From Hydrangea macrophylla (taxonomy: Eukaryota; Streptophyta; Magnoliopsida; Cornales; Hydrangeaceae): DNA of 64,000 bases. The stretch spans positions 27,146,001 through 27,210,000 of the forward strand of contig CM066993.1 of assembly GCA_033977485.1 (NCBI GenBank). The letters run 5' to 3'. The position numbers and the translations under genes are program-made. Shown here in pieces: positions 10,321 through 21,833 of this stretch; the stretch's first letter is position 1, and each line of letters begins with the position of its first letter. A model generated the notes under the pieces. The model was not told the origin of the DNA. It saw only the letters and a program-made list of their open reading frames with translations, and ran no database searches.

Positions 10321-12517
10321 CCCCATTGCTCTTCATTTGGCAGGGGGCAAGTGCAAAACTTGAGAAAGTTTTAGAGAGAAAGAGACATAGAGATAGGTTT
10401 AGAAGAGAGAAAGGGAGTTTCTCCCACTGATTTTCTATAGAAAGTGAGTTCTAAACTCAAGTTCTCCCATCATCCTTCTATATACTTCATCATCAATACA
10501 CCCAACCACCATTTCTCTAAGCATTCATAAGTTAGGGAGCTAATTCCATGTCCAAATGTCAATATCTATGAGTGAAACACCAAGCTACAAGTCCAAAATC
10601 ACATTGATTATCATCTATTGATTGTTATTTACTTGCTTGTTCATATTATTTTCATCTTCATAATCTCATTTCTTCTTTTTATTTTTTTTCTTTATTTACT
10701 TACTTGCTCTTCATCATATAAATGATGACATGAAGTTTGAGGTGAGTGAATCCTTATGGATAGTAGCTCTTGACCTCAAAAACATGTTTAATAGATGATG
10801 ATTATAAATTTAATACCTCCAAGGCATCCTTGAAGTTATGTTCAAAATAAAAATGAATCTCTCCAATAATATTGGGGGTTCTTGATGATGAGTTTGATGT
10901 TGATATTCCAAGAGGTCATAATCTCTATTTGATGTTGAAAATATACTTTCAAAAAATCTATTTCAAAACCCCTCTCAAACCCTCTCATTTTGATCTCAAG
11001 AAAGAAAACTCAAGTTTTTCCTAAAATCTTTAAAATAGTGAGTCAAAACAGTGAATAATCTGAGCTCAAAGATTTCTCTAGAACTCAATACTCAATGTAT
11101 GGATGCAAGACCACTTGGAAAGTCTTCCTAACGCATTAGGGAACACCCATGATTTTTGGTTTTTCTTGAAAGCACTTGGAATTGGTCCACTTGGACCCAA
11201 ACATTCTCTCCAAAAATTCTATTTTCGCTGTCACAACAGCTTAGTTGACTTGGAACTTGTTTTACAGAGAACGTTTCCAAAATGAGTGGTCCCAAATTAT
11301 TTTTCCCTTACACTTCATTGTCTTAGGGAACGTTCTGTATAAAATGGTCCCCTAGATCATTTGTTTTCATTTTCTAAGAGGTTTTGGCATTTCAGTCAAC
11401 AGTACGGACTCTGTTTCTGAGTTATCTCTATTGTTTACATGATTTATCTCAATCTGTAATAGTTATTAAAGTTTGGCTTTTTGAGTTGTCTTCTAGACAC
11501 AATAAGGAAGATATCCATAAAAAATCATGCATTGAAAACATTCCTAACCCCTCGTTTCAATTTCCAAAAGATCTTGTCACTGTTTTGTCCACTATTCATA
11601 GCAAACACACTTTTACTTCCATCCTTTGATTTGATGCTTACATGCACTCCATATTAGCTTATGTCTTAGGAAGTTGTTCATACTACATTTTTAGATATTC
11701 CATGATGATTTCCTTCATTCATTCATACACATTCTAGACTTCTAAGTTATTCTAGGAATTCATGAACACAAAACACGCTACAACCTTGGCACATTCTAGA
11801 TACATACATTGCATCCATGCAAAGATTTGGGGCTTTTGTGACTCCTAATCTAAGAGGATTATAAGGAATTAACTTGATCATACGTTCATGTTTCCCCTCG
11901 ATCTAATCGTCCTTTCTCATCCATCAGGGGATTGAGAGGTCTTCTTTTCTCAAAGATTAGCATGCATCGTTCTAGTTTGCTAAGCATACTTTGATCCTTT
12001 TTGATTTATTTGTTTCAAGAACAAAATTCATGTCCCCTTCAGATTCGAGAAACTTAATTGCTTGATCTGTGATTAGACGATTTTTCCTAGGTTTATTTGT
12101 GTGATCTTTCACTTTTGCATCGTGTGATATTTAGCTTAGATCTTATGAATGATATCTTATCTTTTGATCTCCTATTTCAAGATTCCTAAGTGATGTAATA
12201 TACCTATCATAGTATTAATTGTCGAACCAAACATAGTAAAAGATGATTATTTGGATGCTAATTGAGGTCCGTTGAGAGACGGGGCGAGTTGAGGGTGTTT
12301 TAGTCATGACAAAGGCTCCTTCCTCTCTCGTACCAAAATCCCGAACCAAGTTCTTTGGTTATGAAGGGCCGGTGCCCTTTATCCGTTTGGGTGAGTCAAA
12401 TTAGGTTTCTTGGTTCCTTTAAGACCATGTGGCGACTTTGTATCTATTTTCAACAGACCTTTTCTTTTCCTTTCAAAATGATTTCAAACAAACAAGAAGT
12501 GGAATTCTGCGTGTCCA

Positions 12518-13165
12518 GAGTAGCAAATTTTCAGAGCAAACATAATCCGATGGGGCCAAAGGGCTACAGATTTTTAGAGCAAACATATCTGCGAGGTTGT
12601 AGATTTTTTAGAGCAAACCCGCATTGAAACTGGGGCCTAAGTTGCGAAACGCTGCCCAGCCAATTGCATTTATCCTTTCTGCCAAGATGGACACGTACCT
12701 TGAAGAGAATCAACCCGTTAGTTTTAGAAACTCCGAATTCTAAATTATAACTCATTTGTTAAGTTTAAATAAACACGAGCATTAAGTAAGCATAGGGCAT
12801 GAATTGCATCTAGATATATCAAGATAGCACGATCTCGAATTACGTCATTTACAGAACACGAAGTTGCATTAACAGCCATCACTACATGAACACGTGCATC
12901 ACGATAGGATAGGCACATTCATTTGTGTGACTACTTGTTCTTGTGTGTATGTTTGACCCCTGCCCAAACTACGTCTTGGTCTGATTCCTGAATGGATTCG
13001 TAGGCAGCTCACCGTTGATCATAGCCAACTAGAACCTTGCTGCGTGCCTATTTTCTTTTGCAACGTATTTTATTTTTACCTAAATCTGATAGTTAGGTCA
13101 AAGGCTTGTCTTCACACAGGCTTTGACATTCACTTGTGACACGCATTGCTCCACAAGCTCTGTCG
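12518..13165 (+). other. T2 internal 3' tail
   Basis: Two to three short direct repeats of TTTTTAGAGCAAAC lie at 12525-12620. The conserved Tat phrase is at 12963-13010 (CCCAAACTACG, GGTCTGATTCC, GATTCGTAGGCAGCTCACC). No coding family is seen; small frames at 12355-12755 overlap the T1/T2 junction and are chance. Confidence 0.6.
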
Positions 13166-13178
13166 AAGAGGGGCAAAT
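13166..13178 (+). other. T2 polypurine tract
   Basis: AAGAGGGGCAAAT immediately precedes the TG of the LTR. Confidence 0.8.
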
Positions 13179-13384
13179 TGTAGACACCCCAATTTTGACC
13201 AAATGTCAAATTAAGGGGAGCATTACCTCCAAGTCTGATGATGACAATGACCGACTGATCTAAGGCTTCCAAAGGTGACTCAGGCTCTTCGAAAGGCTCT
13301 TCAACTCAAACAAAAATAGAAAGAAAGAATAAAAGGGAAAGAAAAAGGGAGAATGGTAAAAAATGGCACGTGAAGGTAATGCAG

Positions 13385-13630
13385 CAGTCACGAGATGCTG
13401 CTGCGGCACTCACCAACTGCAATGCCAGTAGTAAATGATAATCGTTGTGGCATTCGCTGAATGCCACTGAAATCCTCAAAATGCCACAAATTTTAAAAGA
13501 CGACAGTTCGCAGAGTTGTCCGTAACATTCGTTAAGTGCCGCATCGACATTCAGTGAATGCCGTGCCGGCTATCAGTGAGTGCCAGAATGACATTCATTG
13601 AGTGCCGCTTCCATCTCCATGGAGTGCCGT
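13385..13630 (+). promoter_or_regulatory. Repeated GAGTGCCG / TGAATGCC cluster in T2 U3
   Basis: At least eight short related units (TGCGGCACTC, GAATGCCACTG, AAGTGCCGCAT, GAATGCCGTGCCGG, GAGTGCCAG, GAGTGCCGCTT, GAGTGCCGT). They lie roughly 110-355 bases upstream of the TATA box, a position comparable to the T1 cluster. Confidence 0.5.
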
Positions 13631-13738
13631 ATTTTTCTAGTAGTCTGCTATAATATAGTACATTTTGTACCTTCAAAATGACATCCAAAATTAGGAGTTT
13701 TTACTATAAATTATCAAAATAACTCTCTAAAGTTTGCC

Positions 13739-13747
13739 TATATATAG
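13739..13747 (+). promoter_or_regulatory. TATA box of T2 LTR
   Basis: CTATATATAGG, followed about 35 bases later by the likely start region. Confidence 0.6.
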
Positions 13748-16174
13748 GGGATGAATATCCCATTACAAGGGATCCTTTTTTTTTCCCTAGTCTTTGATTC
13801 TAGAATTTCTATCTCTCTCTCATTTTTAGACTTGAATCTTATTTTGAATCTTCTTTATCTTTAAACTTTGATAGTTAGAGATTCCGAAAGAAGTTTAAGA
13901 AAATTAAAGGGTTGTAAGAGCTAGAAGAAGAGCTTGATTAGCCTTTGGTATATCCTAAAAATACCAAGAAGTTGAGGATAGTTAGAGGTAAACTCTAAAC
14001 TAACTAGTCTTAATTTAAGTTCAATCACAAATATGTAGAATTCTCTAGGACTTTTTACACATTTTAAAAACTCCCTTCCCACCTCATTTCATCACACACC
14101 ACCAATATTGTGATTGAACTTTCATTTCATTGGTTTGGATCAAAGTAACCTAAGGATTAAGGTTAAATAGATCATGAAATAAAAGCTAATTTAGATATTA
14201 CTTGAACTTTGATTTCCTTTTCTTTTTGATTATGCTCATTTCTTGGGATTCATGAGAATTTCAATGTCTTACTTGAATCCCTTGACTTGGAATCTCCTAA
14301 TCTCCTTGTAAACTCATGATTTACAAAGAGGATTAAGGATGATATTAGTGTGTTTGGTCGATAAATCTAAACCTATCTCCATTGATTAGGTTCATTATTT
14401 TGAGATTTCATGAAGTTTTTCCATACTCCATTGAAATCTATAAGTATAAGTGTCTTTTGACCTCCAATGACCATGATATGGTAGGAGAGGTAATGTGGGT
14501 TAAGCCAAACTTCATGGCTTGTTAGCTGGAGTTAACAAATAAAAGATGGATTTGACAAAGATGCAGTGAGTTCATAGATCACCTTTGATCAAAAATTTTT
14601 AGTTAAATAATAGACCCTTGGAATTGAGTGAGACTAATTGGAAAGTGTCAATAACACAAAGTTTTACCACTGTGATTTTTGTTTTAATGAGATTTCATGT
14701 TTAAAGTGGTTTGGTCATAAGTTTTGTGATGCAACTATAATCTATCCAGAATTTCAGAACAGTAACACCTTTATAAAATAAGTAAATCAGAGTTTTAATC
14801 AAGCATTCTTGACTTTAAATATTTTTTTTCATGAAGTTTAATGTGTTAATGAGATCTCCTATAATGATTAGAGTTTTTTTAGATTTATTTACTATTTTAG
14901 AAAATCATACAAAAACTCTAGACAGAGTGTTGTAAGTTTCTGAGTGATGTCTAATTTTTGTCCAATTTGCAAAGATTGAACCGTTGATCTTTGAATTTTT
15001 TTTAGGTTGGAAACTAGACTCACAGAGTCATCTTGTGTCCAAAATTCATTGACAACAAACCATGGGAAGCATGCCTTTTCCATTTTTGAAGTTCTGGTCT
15101 GCTCTCTGTAATTTTTAGAATTTCGTGATAGATTTGGTAAACTTTGTAAATAATGGTTCCAATGACTTTTCTATGACCTATGGCTTAAACCATGCTTTAA
15201 TAATGATTGGTCAAACTTAAATCCAGTGGTTAAATGATCCAAATCAACGAATAGTTCATAGCTTACCTATGCTCATATTCATGTATTCATCCATGTGCGT
15301 TGGTACTTGTAAATAAGATTCATGTTGCACTAAGCAAAGTTGCATTTTGTTAAACTTAGCTATGGGTTTCATATGATTAAGTTGGGATTATTTCATTTCT
15401 ATATGGACATTACATTGGCTCCTAGTTGAGACTTGTATATCTATAGAAGTGTTAACTAATTAAAAGGAATCAATGGTTATGTTAACTCTCTCCATGCCTA
15501 ATAGACTTAAGCTAGAATTTAGGTTTTGATATTATATCTTGTAAAGCATGTGGACTAACCCTCTGTTTTGTAGTGCTATTGAGTTATGATTTCTCTATCC
15601 TTCTCTAGTGTAATCATTTCTTGATTTTGTTAATTTTTGACTCCATGTATGACACCTTAGAATTAGGTCTTGCCTTATGTGTATATATGATTCGAGACCC
15701 TTTTTAGGATTTCCTATTCTTTGTATAAATTGCACGTTTCAACATTGCAGCTGGATCCCGGGCAAGTTCTCTTGTTCCTCATTGCATATCATATTGCTTA
15801 CTAATCGAATTATGTGGTTTTGAAGGATATTTTCACTATTAGCAATCTTACACCCCTTTAGACATGCTTTTGCGATGTATATCTATATCTATGAACTAGT
15901 TGAGGGCACATTGAGCTTAAAAATTTGACTAAAAGGATGTTTAGTGGAGGCCTATTGCGAGATAGGATGAGAAGCGGTGTTTTAGTCCGCTGAGCTCCTT
16001 CCCCTCTCATTCCATAATCCCCGGACCTAGAAATCTCTGGTTTCCAAAAATTAGTTTGCTTTTAAATTGGTTTCTTAATTTTCTTTTAAAAATTAAGTGG
16101 CGACTCGCATTTTTGATTTTGAAAGTGAAAATCTTATAAAAAAGCTGTGGGTAAAGAAAAATGCGATATCCACA

Positions 16175-17088
16175 CCACTCCCTAAGATTGCAAAATCTAA
16201 GGAAAAAGGTAAGGGGAAAGGGAAGGTGGGTGGCCAAGGCAAAGGAAAGTGTTTCCAATGCGGTAAAAAGTGCCACTGGAAAAGAAACTGTCCAAAATTC
16301 TTAGCTTCAATAGTTCAAGGTATGATTGAATCACATGTGATTGAACTAAGTTTTATAACGGATACTTCAAACACTTGGTGCATTGATTCTTGTGCGACTA
16401 ACCATATCTGTAATTCGTTGCAGGGGTTCAGATCAACCAGGAAATGCAGTGATGGGGAGATCGTGCCGCCTCTGGGTCTAGCACAACCATTTCTGCTGTT
16501 GCTATAGGAGTAGTAGTTTTTGAGTTTTTAGATAATAAGACAATAGTATTATCAGATTTACTTTACGTTCCTTTAATGAGACCTAATTTAATTTTTGTTT
16601 CAGAGTTATTGATTAAAAATTATTCTTTTCATTTTGGAATGGAAGTTGTTTTTAAAAGAAATGGTTCTTTTATATGTTCTGGTGTTAAAACTAATGGCTT
16701 GCATGTGATCACTCTTAATATTTCTAATGATTCTAACATGGAACTTAATAACTTAGTGGTAAATATAACATCTAAAAGAAAGGAACCTTCCACTAATCCA
16801 ACAAGGCTTTGGCACATGAGGCTTGAGCATATCAATCTAAATAGGATTGGCAGACTAGTCAAAGAAGGGGTCTTAGGCAATTTGGTTCTTGAACTAATGG
16901 AAGTCTGTGAGTCTTATTTAGAGGGTAAGATGACCAAAAGGCCCTTTCCCACAAAGGGCAATAGGACCAATGCATTGTTGGAATTAGTTCATACTGATGT
17001 GTGTGGACCAATAAATATTAGAGTAAGGGGTGGTTATAAGTATTTCATCACATTTACTGATGACCACTCTAGGTATGGATATGTGTAC
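16175..17088 (+). pseudogene. Copia element F, first part: gag end, protease, start of integrase
   Basis: Begins abruptly in the middle of gag at the T2 LTR end and matches element B from about 61912 on. In order: basic linker, zinc knuckle (CFQCGKKCHWKRNC), protease start (WCIDSCATNHI), pre-integrase zinc region (LWHMRLEHINLNRI) and the first part of the integrase core (VHTDVCGPI, then [11 protein letters not shown]). Protease DSG reads DSC, which removes the conserved glycine. A frameshift falls near 16480-16575. The frame then stops where the Athila element entered; it resumes at 32838. The open frame at 16097-16507 is a chance fusion of T2 LTR and gag and is not a real fusion gene. Confidence 0.85.
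17084..17088. repeat. Target site duplication of the Athila element, left
   Basis: TGTAC, repeated at 32838-32842. Joining the flanks recreates the colinear copia sequence seen in element B at 62813. Confidence 0.85.
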
Positions 17089-18424
17089 TAATGTTGTCAA
17101 AATCAAGATATGAAAAGTGTACTTTACTTTTCCCAAATATTTGCAGTAGTGAAAGTAAAGGTCGAACCCACAGAGATTGTTAATTTTTATCCTTTAATTA
17201 CTAAAATCTAATCTATTTAATTATAAGAAAATCGGAAGTTTGGTTGGTTTGGAATTTGGTTATTACTACTAATTTAAACTATGAATTAAACTATGAAATT
17301 ATGAAAATAGAGTCTAGAATTAAATCTAAGTAAACTTGTACGCTAAATTGAGAATTGTTTGAATATATGGAGATGAGATCTAGGATTACAAATCCACCAC
17401 TAACTATTCATCGAGGGTCTATACTTCCTATTCTAAGTTCTATGTTTGGATAGTTATGATCTATCGTAGCTACAAGCCCAATAGTATCGTCAAGAAGATA
17501 TTGTTAGTTCAATATAAGCATAACCCATCTATGGTTCACATGAATTATCTGCCTATAACTAGGGTGTAGCATAACTCATCTTTCCTAAGCATGAATTATA
17601 AAAGATGTAAACATCACAATCACATAAGCACCATTGTATGTAAATACTCATATCAATCACAGAAATCAAGGACTATTGAGTTCAATAAGCATAAGGAAAA
17701 ATCTAAGACAAGAATAGATCCAAAATACTCTTGATTATTAACATTAAAAATTGATTATAAATAATCCACCAACATACACAATCACTATCCAATACATAAA
17801 TCCTAAAATAGAAAAGTATAGAATCCCCCTTTACGTCGCTAGGGTTTCATTGAAACCCTAGATTAGGAGTTTATTTGCACATGGTGAAGGAAAGCATGAA
17901 GATTGATTTGATGGAAGCCATTAAAGACCTTCAAACCTGCTCTTCTCCTTTCTCTTGCCTTCCAAAGCTCTCTCTCAAAGAATGTGTAACCCTTAAAAAT
18001 TATAAAAAGTATGTATATATAGAGTTTACAAGAGGTTTTGGAAGCTTTCCTATCCCGAAACGAACTAAAACAGCTGTTATTTTCAATCCGGACGTCATTA
18101 AGCAGTTTCGTTTGCACAAGATTCTTTAGTATAGCAAAATACATAACTTTGATTTTTGTACGAATCGTGCGAGCGGGCCGCGCGAGCGCGTAATTGGGAA
18201 GGTCGCGCGCGAGGGTCGCGCGAGCGAATTCTGGCATCTCGCGCGAGGGTAGCTAACAAATGTGAATTCTTCCTGCTTTTTCACCTTATTTAACCAGATC
18301 TCCTTGTTTTCTTCTAAAACCTGCCAAAAAATAGAAAATAAAGTAAAACTACACAAAAACAGGATAAAAATAGCTAACAAATGTGAATTAAGGCGTATAA
18401 TTGGGATTTGTTCTCTCCCGATCA
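17089..18424 (-). repeat. Athila 3' LTR
   Basis: On the + strand it runs from TAATGTTGTC (TG of the other copy mutated to TA) to CTCCCGATCA. Compared with 31513-32837 it has lost part of the CG-rich box and carries a 19-bp internal copy (18250-18268 equals 18371-18389). Confidence 0.9.
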
Positions 18425-18440
18425 CACCCCCAAACCCACA
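18425..18440 (-). other. Athila polypurine tract
   Basis: On the - strand TGTGGGTTTGGGGGTG lies directly before the LTR start TGATCGGGAG. Confidence 0.85.
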
Positions 18441-20388
18441 TTTTGCTAGTCCTCGAGCAAAAAGAATAAAATAAACTGCTAATAAAAGTCCCACTCCATT
18501 TTCGTATGGATAACGATTGCACTTAGCTTGTGCAACAAGCCTTTTAAACCTCTAGGTGTCCCTAGTCGGACGAGTGAAGTCTTGTGAGGGTTCTCGTCAA
18601 CAAGTCACCCACAACCATCTTTATTAACTTGTGAAAATAAAAATTTTATTCAACTTTTAAAATACTTCAATGTCAACATCCTTTTTTTTAATAAAATCAA
18701 CTTCGCATGAAACTTTTTAAATCATTAAGAGTAAAACAATCGTATGCCTTCCTACATTATGAAAAATAATCCGAAATCATATATCACCAAAATCAATGGA
18801 ATATATTAAAGACCCGCATGTGTGTGAAATTGTAGTCAAGTAGATACACAGCAACTATGAACTTGGAATATAAATCGGATTGACTATCTAGTGATGCGTT
18901 GACTGCAAATCTCACGTTGTTGATTACACTCTAAAATGAAATCACTTCGAAACAGGCGTAAACACTCAGTTATGTATGCGAGAAAGAATTATTGTGCAAA
19001 ACAAATAAACTCACATATAACTCCCAACAACGTATGACACGACAGAAATAAAATAGTCTCATGAATAGATATCGATCATCAAGTGAATACCATCACTACC
19101 ATGCTTATACTCCCTTTTCCTATCAGCTCCATATTCAAATCATGTGTCCATAGAATCAACTAGGACTTTATAAAGGTTGTAATGTTGGTCAAGGGTTAAA
19201 GCTCTAAAAAGAAAGGCAAAAAGGGATTCAACGAGTCCGTGAGTACATAGGAATAGCCTTAATGTGTAATGCAAGGGTTTTACTACAACGACTAGTAATT
19301 TCATTTTTTTTTCTTTTTCTTTATCTCTCTCAAGAGATTCATCTCCTTTTTATTTTTTCCAATTCTTATTCAGTAATTATTTTCTCTTTTCCCTTTTTTT
19401 TTATACTTTTTATACTCCTTTTCTTCTACTACTCAGTACATCACTTTTTTCCTTAGTCGTTTATTAGCCCGATTTTCTTATGAAAAACTATTCTCTAACT
19501 ACTCTTGGACATGGGTTAGATAACATGTAATAGTGGCGAACTCCATATCGGAGTGGGTAGGATAATAGGTGAACAATGAAATGGCTTAATTAAAGGCCCA
19601 AAGGGTGAACAAGGGATAAAAATATTTGTATTGGGTAGGCCAAAGGTCAAAAAGGTTTATTAAAACAGATGGCCTAGTGTCATTTTCTAGAGTCACATGA
19701 TTCTTCAATGTTATGATCTTAAAGGAAATAGATTTTTTTGTATTTTTATTTTTTTATTTAAAACATGGTAATTATAATACTAACTCAACTTTCAATCAAG
19801 ATGAAGAAAGAATGAGACTAATCAACGAAATAATGCGATATATCAAAGAGATTCGATACTAATAAATTAAAAACCCTCAAAAGGACGAAAGGCTCAAAAA
19901 CTCACCGAGTTCTAGGCTCCACAATATTACTATTTAGAAATCCAAGTCATATTATAGTTCAATGTTAATACGTATCCATATGACTACGTGCCGTGCAAAA
20001 AATCATGCAAGTATAAGATATCAAACAATGATTCTAAGGATATATAGATCTCGAGACATACCTCCATAGATTCGGTAGACATCGGATTACATACTCTATA
20101 AATTTCAAAAGTTCAACGAAATCTAATTACAATAAGAAGTAACGCAACATTGAACGATATTAAGAAACTATTTAAGAAACTGTTTGCATTTTCTTTGTTT
20201 TTTTTTTATATGTTTTTATGAATAAACGAAATAACGAATGAACGAAATAACAAAATAACGAACTAACAAAAGAAAACTAAACAAAAATATTCTGAAGTAC
20301 TAAAAATAAAATAACTAAAAATAAAATGAATGACTATACTAAAATGAACAAATATCCATATACTCCCAAACCAGATCACCGCATGTCC
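18441..20388 (-). other. Athila 3' untranslated region, no gene seen
   Basis: About 1.9 kb, AT-rich with T-runs near 19300-19410 and 20180-20210. Short frames (such as 19262-19456) are low-complexity and not supported. Confidence 0.6.
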
Positions 20389-21153
20389 CTATGCAGGTGG
20401 GAACATGACAATGACATGGATGTAGTCCTCATAGAAGAGTACCAGGACGTCCACCCAACGAAACACGTCTGAAGGAGGTCGCACGTCTGAACGAAAGTAC
20501 CAATCTACTAGCTCCCATTTTGGATGCGTAGCAGGATCAAAAGATGGTCCCATGTCATCAAAATCGTCCTCAGCAGTCAACTCTGGAACCACATCTAACT
20601 CAGCGTCCTCACTAGTACCTAGACCCAAATAAATCGCATCATCCTCAGGACCGGAATAAGGCGCAAAGAACGAGGCAATATCCTCGGGTGACCAATCAGG
20701 GTGACCCGAACATTGTCGAACAACGTCCGGCACATACTCAGGGAGATCCCTATAGGGATAGGTAACCTCAGGTGTAGGTAACTCGGTCAAAATTGGATCA
20801 GATAATGAAATGGCGGCTAAGCCGGGAGGAATGTCCTCATCGTCATCCTCGGTCGAGGAATCAACCGAATCAGAGGAAGAAGAGTCAGAAGACGTCGGCG
20901 GAGCGCCATAAGGGCCATCTATAACGGTAGGGTTATCGCCGAAAAGGTCATCCTCATCTAAAGACTCAGAACTAATATAACAGGGTGAACAAGGACGACG
21001 ACACTTCCAGCCGGGACGACCGACTGGAACGCAAGACTTGGCTACCCTAGGACTCGGTATGGTATTAGAATCGAAAAAACTAAAGTCGAAATCATAACTC
21101 GACTGACTCAGGGACCTATCAGGTGAAGTAGGAGGAGAAATTGGATGGTCCAT
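20389..21153 (-). CDS. Acidic 254-residue protein of unknown function, Athila 3' ORF
   Basis: Intact frame, ATG to stop, on the same strand as gag-pol and the last ORF before the 3' LTR. It starts MDHPISPPTSPDRSLSQSS and is rich in Ser, Pro, Asp and Glu. A Cys-rich patch (CRRPCSPCY) lies near residue 53, and a strongly acidic stretch (SSTEDDDEDIPPG) falls near residues 100-112. The C-terminal 25 residues turn hydrophobic (VLVLFYEDYIHVIVMF), but no clear signal peptide or membrane span with flanking charges is seen. I do not recognise the family. Position alone would suggest an env-like or accessory ORF. It has no nonsense codon whereas the ORF upstream has eight, but a single 254-codon frame is too short to prove selection. 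Confidence 0.55.
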   Translation of the reverse strand: MDHPISPPTSPDRSLSQSSYDFDFSFFDSNTIPSPRVAKSCVPVGRPGWKCRRPCSPCYISSESLDEDDLFGDNPTVIDGPYGAPPTSSDSSSSDSVDSSTEDDDEDIPPGLAAISLSDPILTELPTPEVTYPYRDLPEYVPDVVRQCSGHPDWSPEDIASFFAPYSGPEDDAIYLGLGTSEDAELDVVPELTAEDDFDDMGPSFDPATHPKWELVDWYFRSDVRPPSDVFRWVDVLVLFYEDYIHVIVMFPPA

Positions 21154-21833
21154 GATTTGAGGATGGAAATGAGCTATAAGGGTCGAGGTAACTATACGGA
21201 TAACGAAAAATCAAAAACCTAAAACCAAAAATTAAGTCACAATTTAACTTCATTAGTTGGAGTTATTAGAAGAAATAAAATTAGTGTTACTATTTGCTTG
21301 AATGTGTATCCGTAATGAATTTCAAATTTTAAACGTAGGCAATGTAGGTTTGAATTTAAATAGAAATTCTGACAGAATTACCCCCAAACCTGAACCTAAG
21401 AGATCCCTGGTATAGTATAATGGGTGGTGAAATTGCTGTGCAATATTAATGTAATGACAATTGCTTCCAAATGAATAAATGAAGACATTATATAGCCAAA
21501 CAAACAGAACTAATTAATAGTGACGTTACTGATGTGACTAACCACAGGCAATATGAATAAAACAACCATAAATGAAAAACAATAAACGCAAACTGATATG
21601 ATTACAGACCAATGCAGCAAAAGTAAACCATACAACAAAAGACAGAAAATAAACTAATCGGTCGAAGCCGGGTACAGCAAAATCCTAATAATAATCAAAA
21701 GACGGAACGAAAAGTAAAAGCAAAGAAATAATAAAATAATATGCAAGCCCAAATGTCTGAGAATGTCTAAACCACCCAACCAAATACATGAAAAATGAAA
21801 AGAAATGTCCAAACACTACCCCCCAAACCTAAC
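21154..21833 (-). other. Spacer between the two extra Athila ORFs
   Basis: AT-rich, no coding family or repeat recognised. Confidence 0.5.

Larger units (their letters stand above)
1..12517 (+). mobile_element. T1: Tat/Ogre-like Ty3/gypsy retrotransposon without pol (5' end outside window)
   Basis: Bases 1-692 match 11833 to about 12517, so these are the ends of two LTRs of one element. Inside lie a tRNA-Arg-type primer site after the first LTR and a purine tract before the second, which begins TGTAGACACC at 9270. The 8.6-kb interior has a gag-like remnant at 2778-3380 and no protease, reverse transcriptase, RNase H or integrase; the rest is leader and tandem-repeat arrays. This is the structure of a non-autonomous element that would need enzymes from a relative. 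Tandem repeats in a variable 3' untranslated region are a known trait of the Tat lineage. With a full 5' LTR it would be about 15 kb. The family call is firm from the LTR start, primer site and gag; the name Ogre-like is an inference. Confidence 0.82.
9270..12517 (+). repeat. T1 3' LTR (about 3.25 kb)
   Basis: Starts TGTAGACACCCC right after the purine tract and ends near GCGTGTCCA, matching the end of the 5' LTR copy at 1-692. The exact last base is uncertain by 2 because the copies differ there (ACA versus AGA). No coding region is seen; frames of 60-93 codons inside have no recognised family. Confidence 0.85.
12518..16174 (+). mobile_element. T2: second Tat-like element, internal tail plus LTR
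   Basis: Begins where the T1 LTR ends, so T1 appears to have inserted in the T2 interior. It comprises 650 bases of 3' internal sequence, a purine tract and a whole LTR starting TGTAGACACCCC. The tail of the LTR (AAGTGGCGACTCGC... ending GATATCCACA) parallels the end of the T1 LTR. The 5' part would lie left of the window. The LTR body differs from T1, so this is a related but distinct family. Confidence 0.72.
13179..16174 (+). repeat. T2 LTR (about 3.0 kb)
   Basis: Starts TGTAGACACC and ends TATCCACA, where copia sequence begins. It contains a TATA box and, upstream, repeated GTGCCG/CATTCA-type motifs. The interior has no recognised coding family. Confidence 0.78.

Noticed and set aside
16097..16507. 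Fusion gene of an N-terminal segment with a zinc knuckle
   Set aside because: The first 26 codons are T2 LTR sequence; the fusion marks the T2/F junction.
17863..18494. Frames of 70-124 codons in the Athila LTR, also at 32260-32988
   Set aside because: They lie within LTR sequence, are not conserved between the two LTR copies beyond the DNA match, and have no family.
20389..21153. Claim that the acidic ORF is under purifying selection or is an envelope protein
   Set aside because: 254 open codons are compatible with chance at this decay level, and no signal peptide or clear membrane span is seen.
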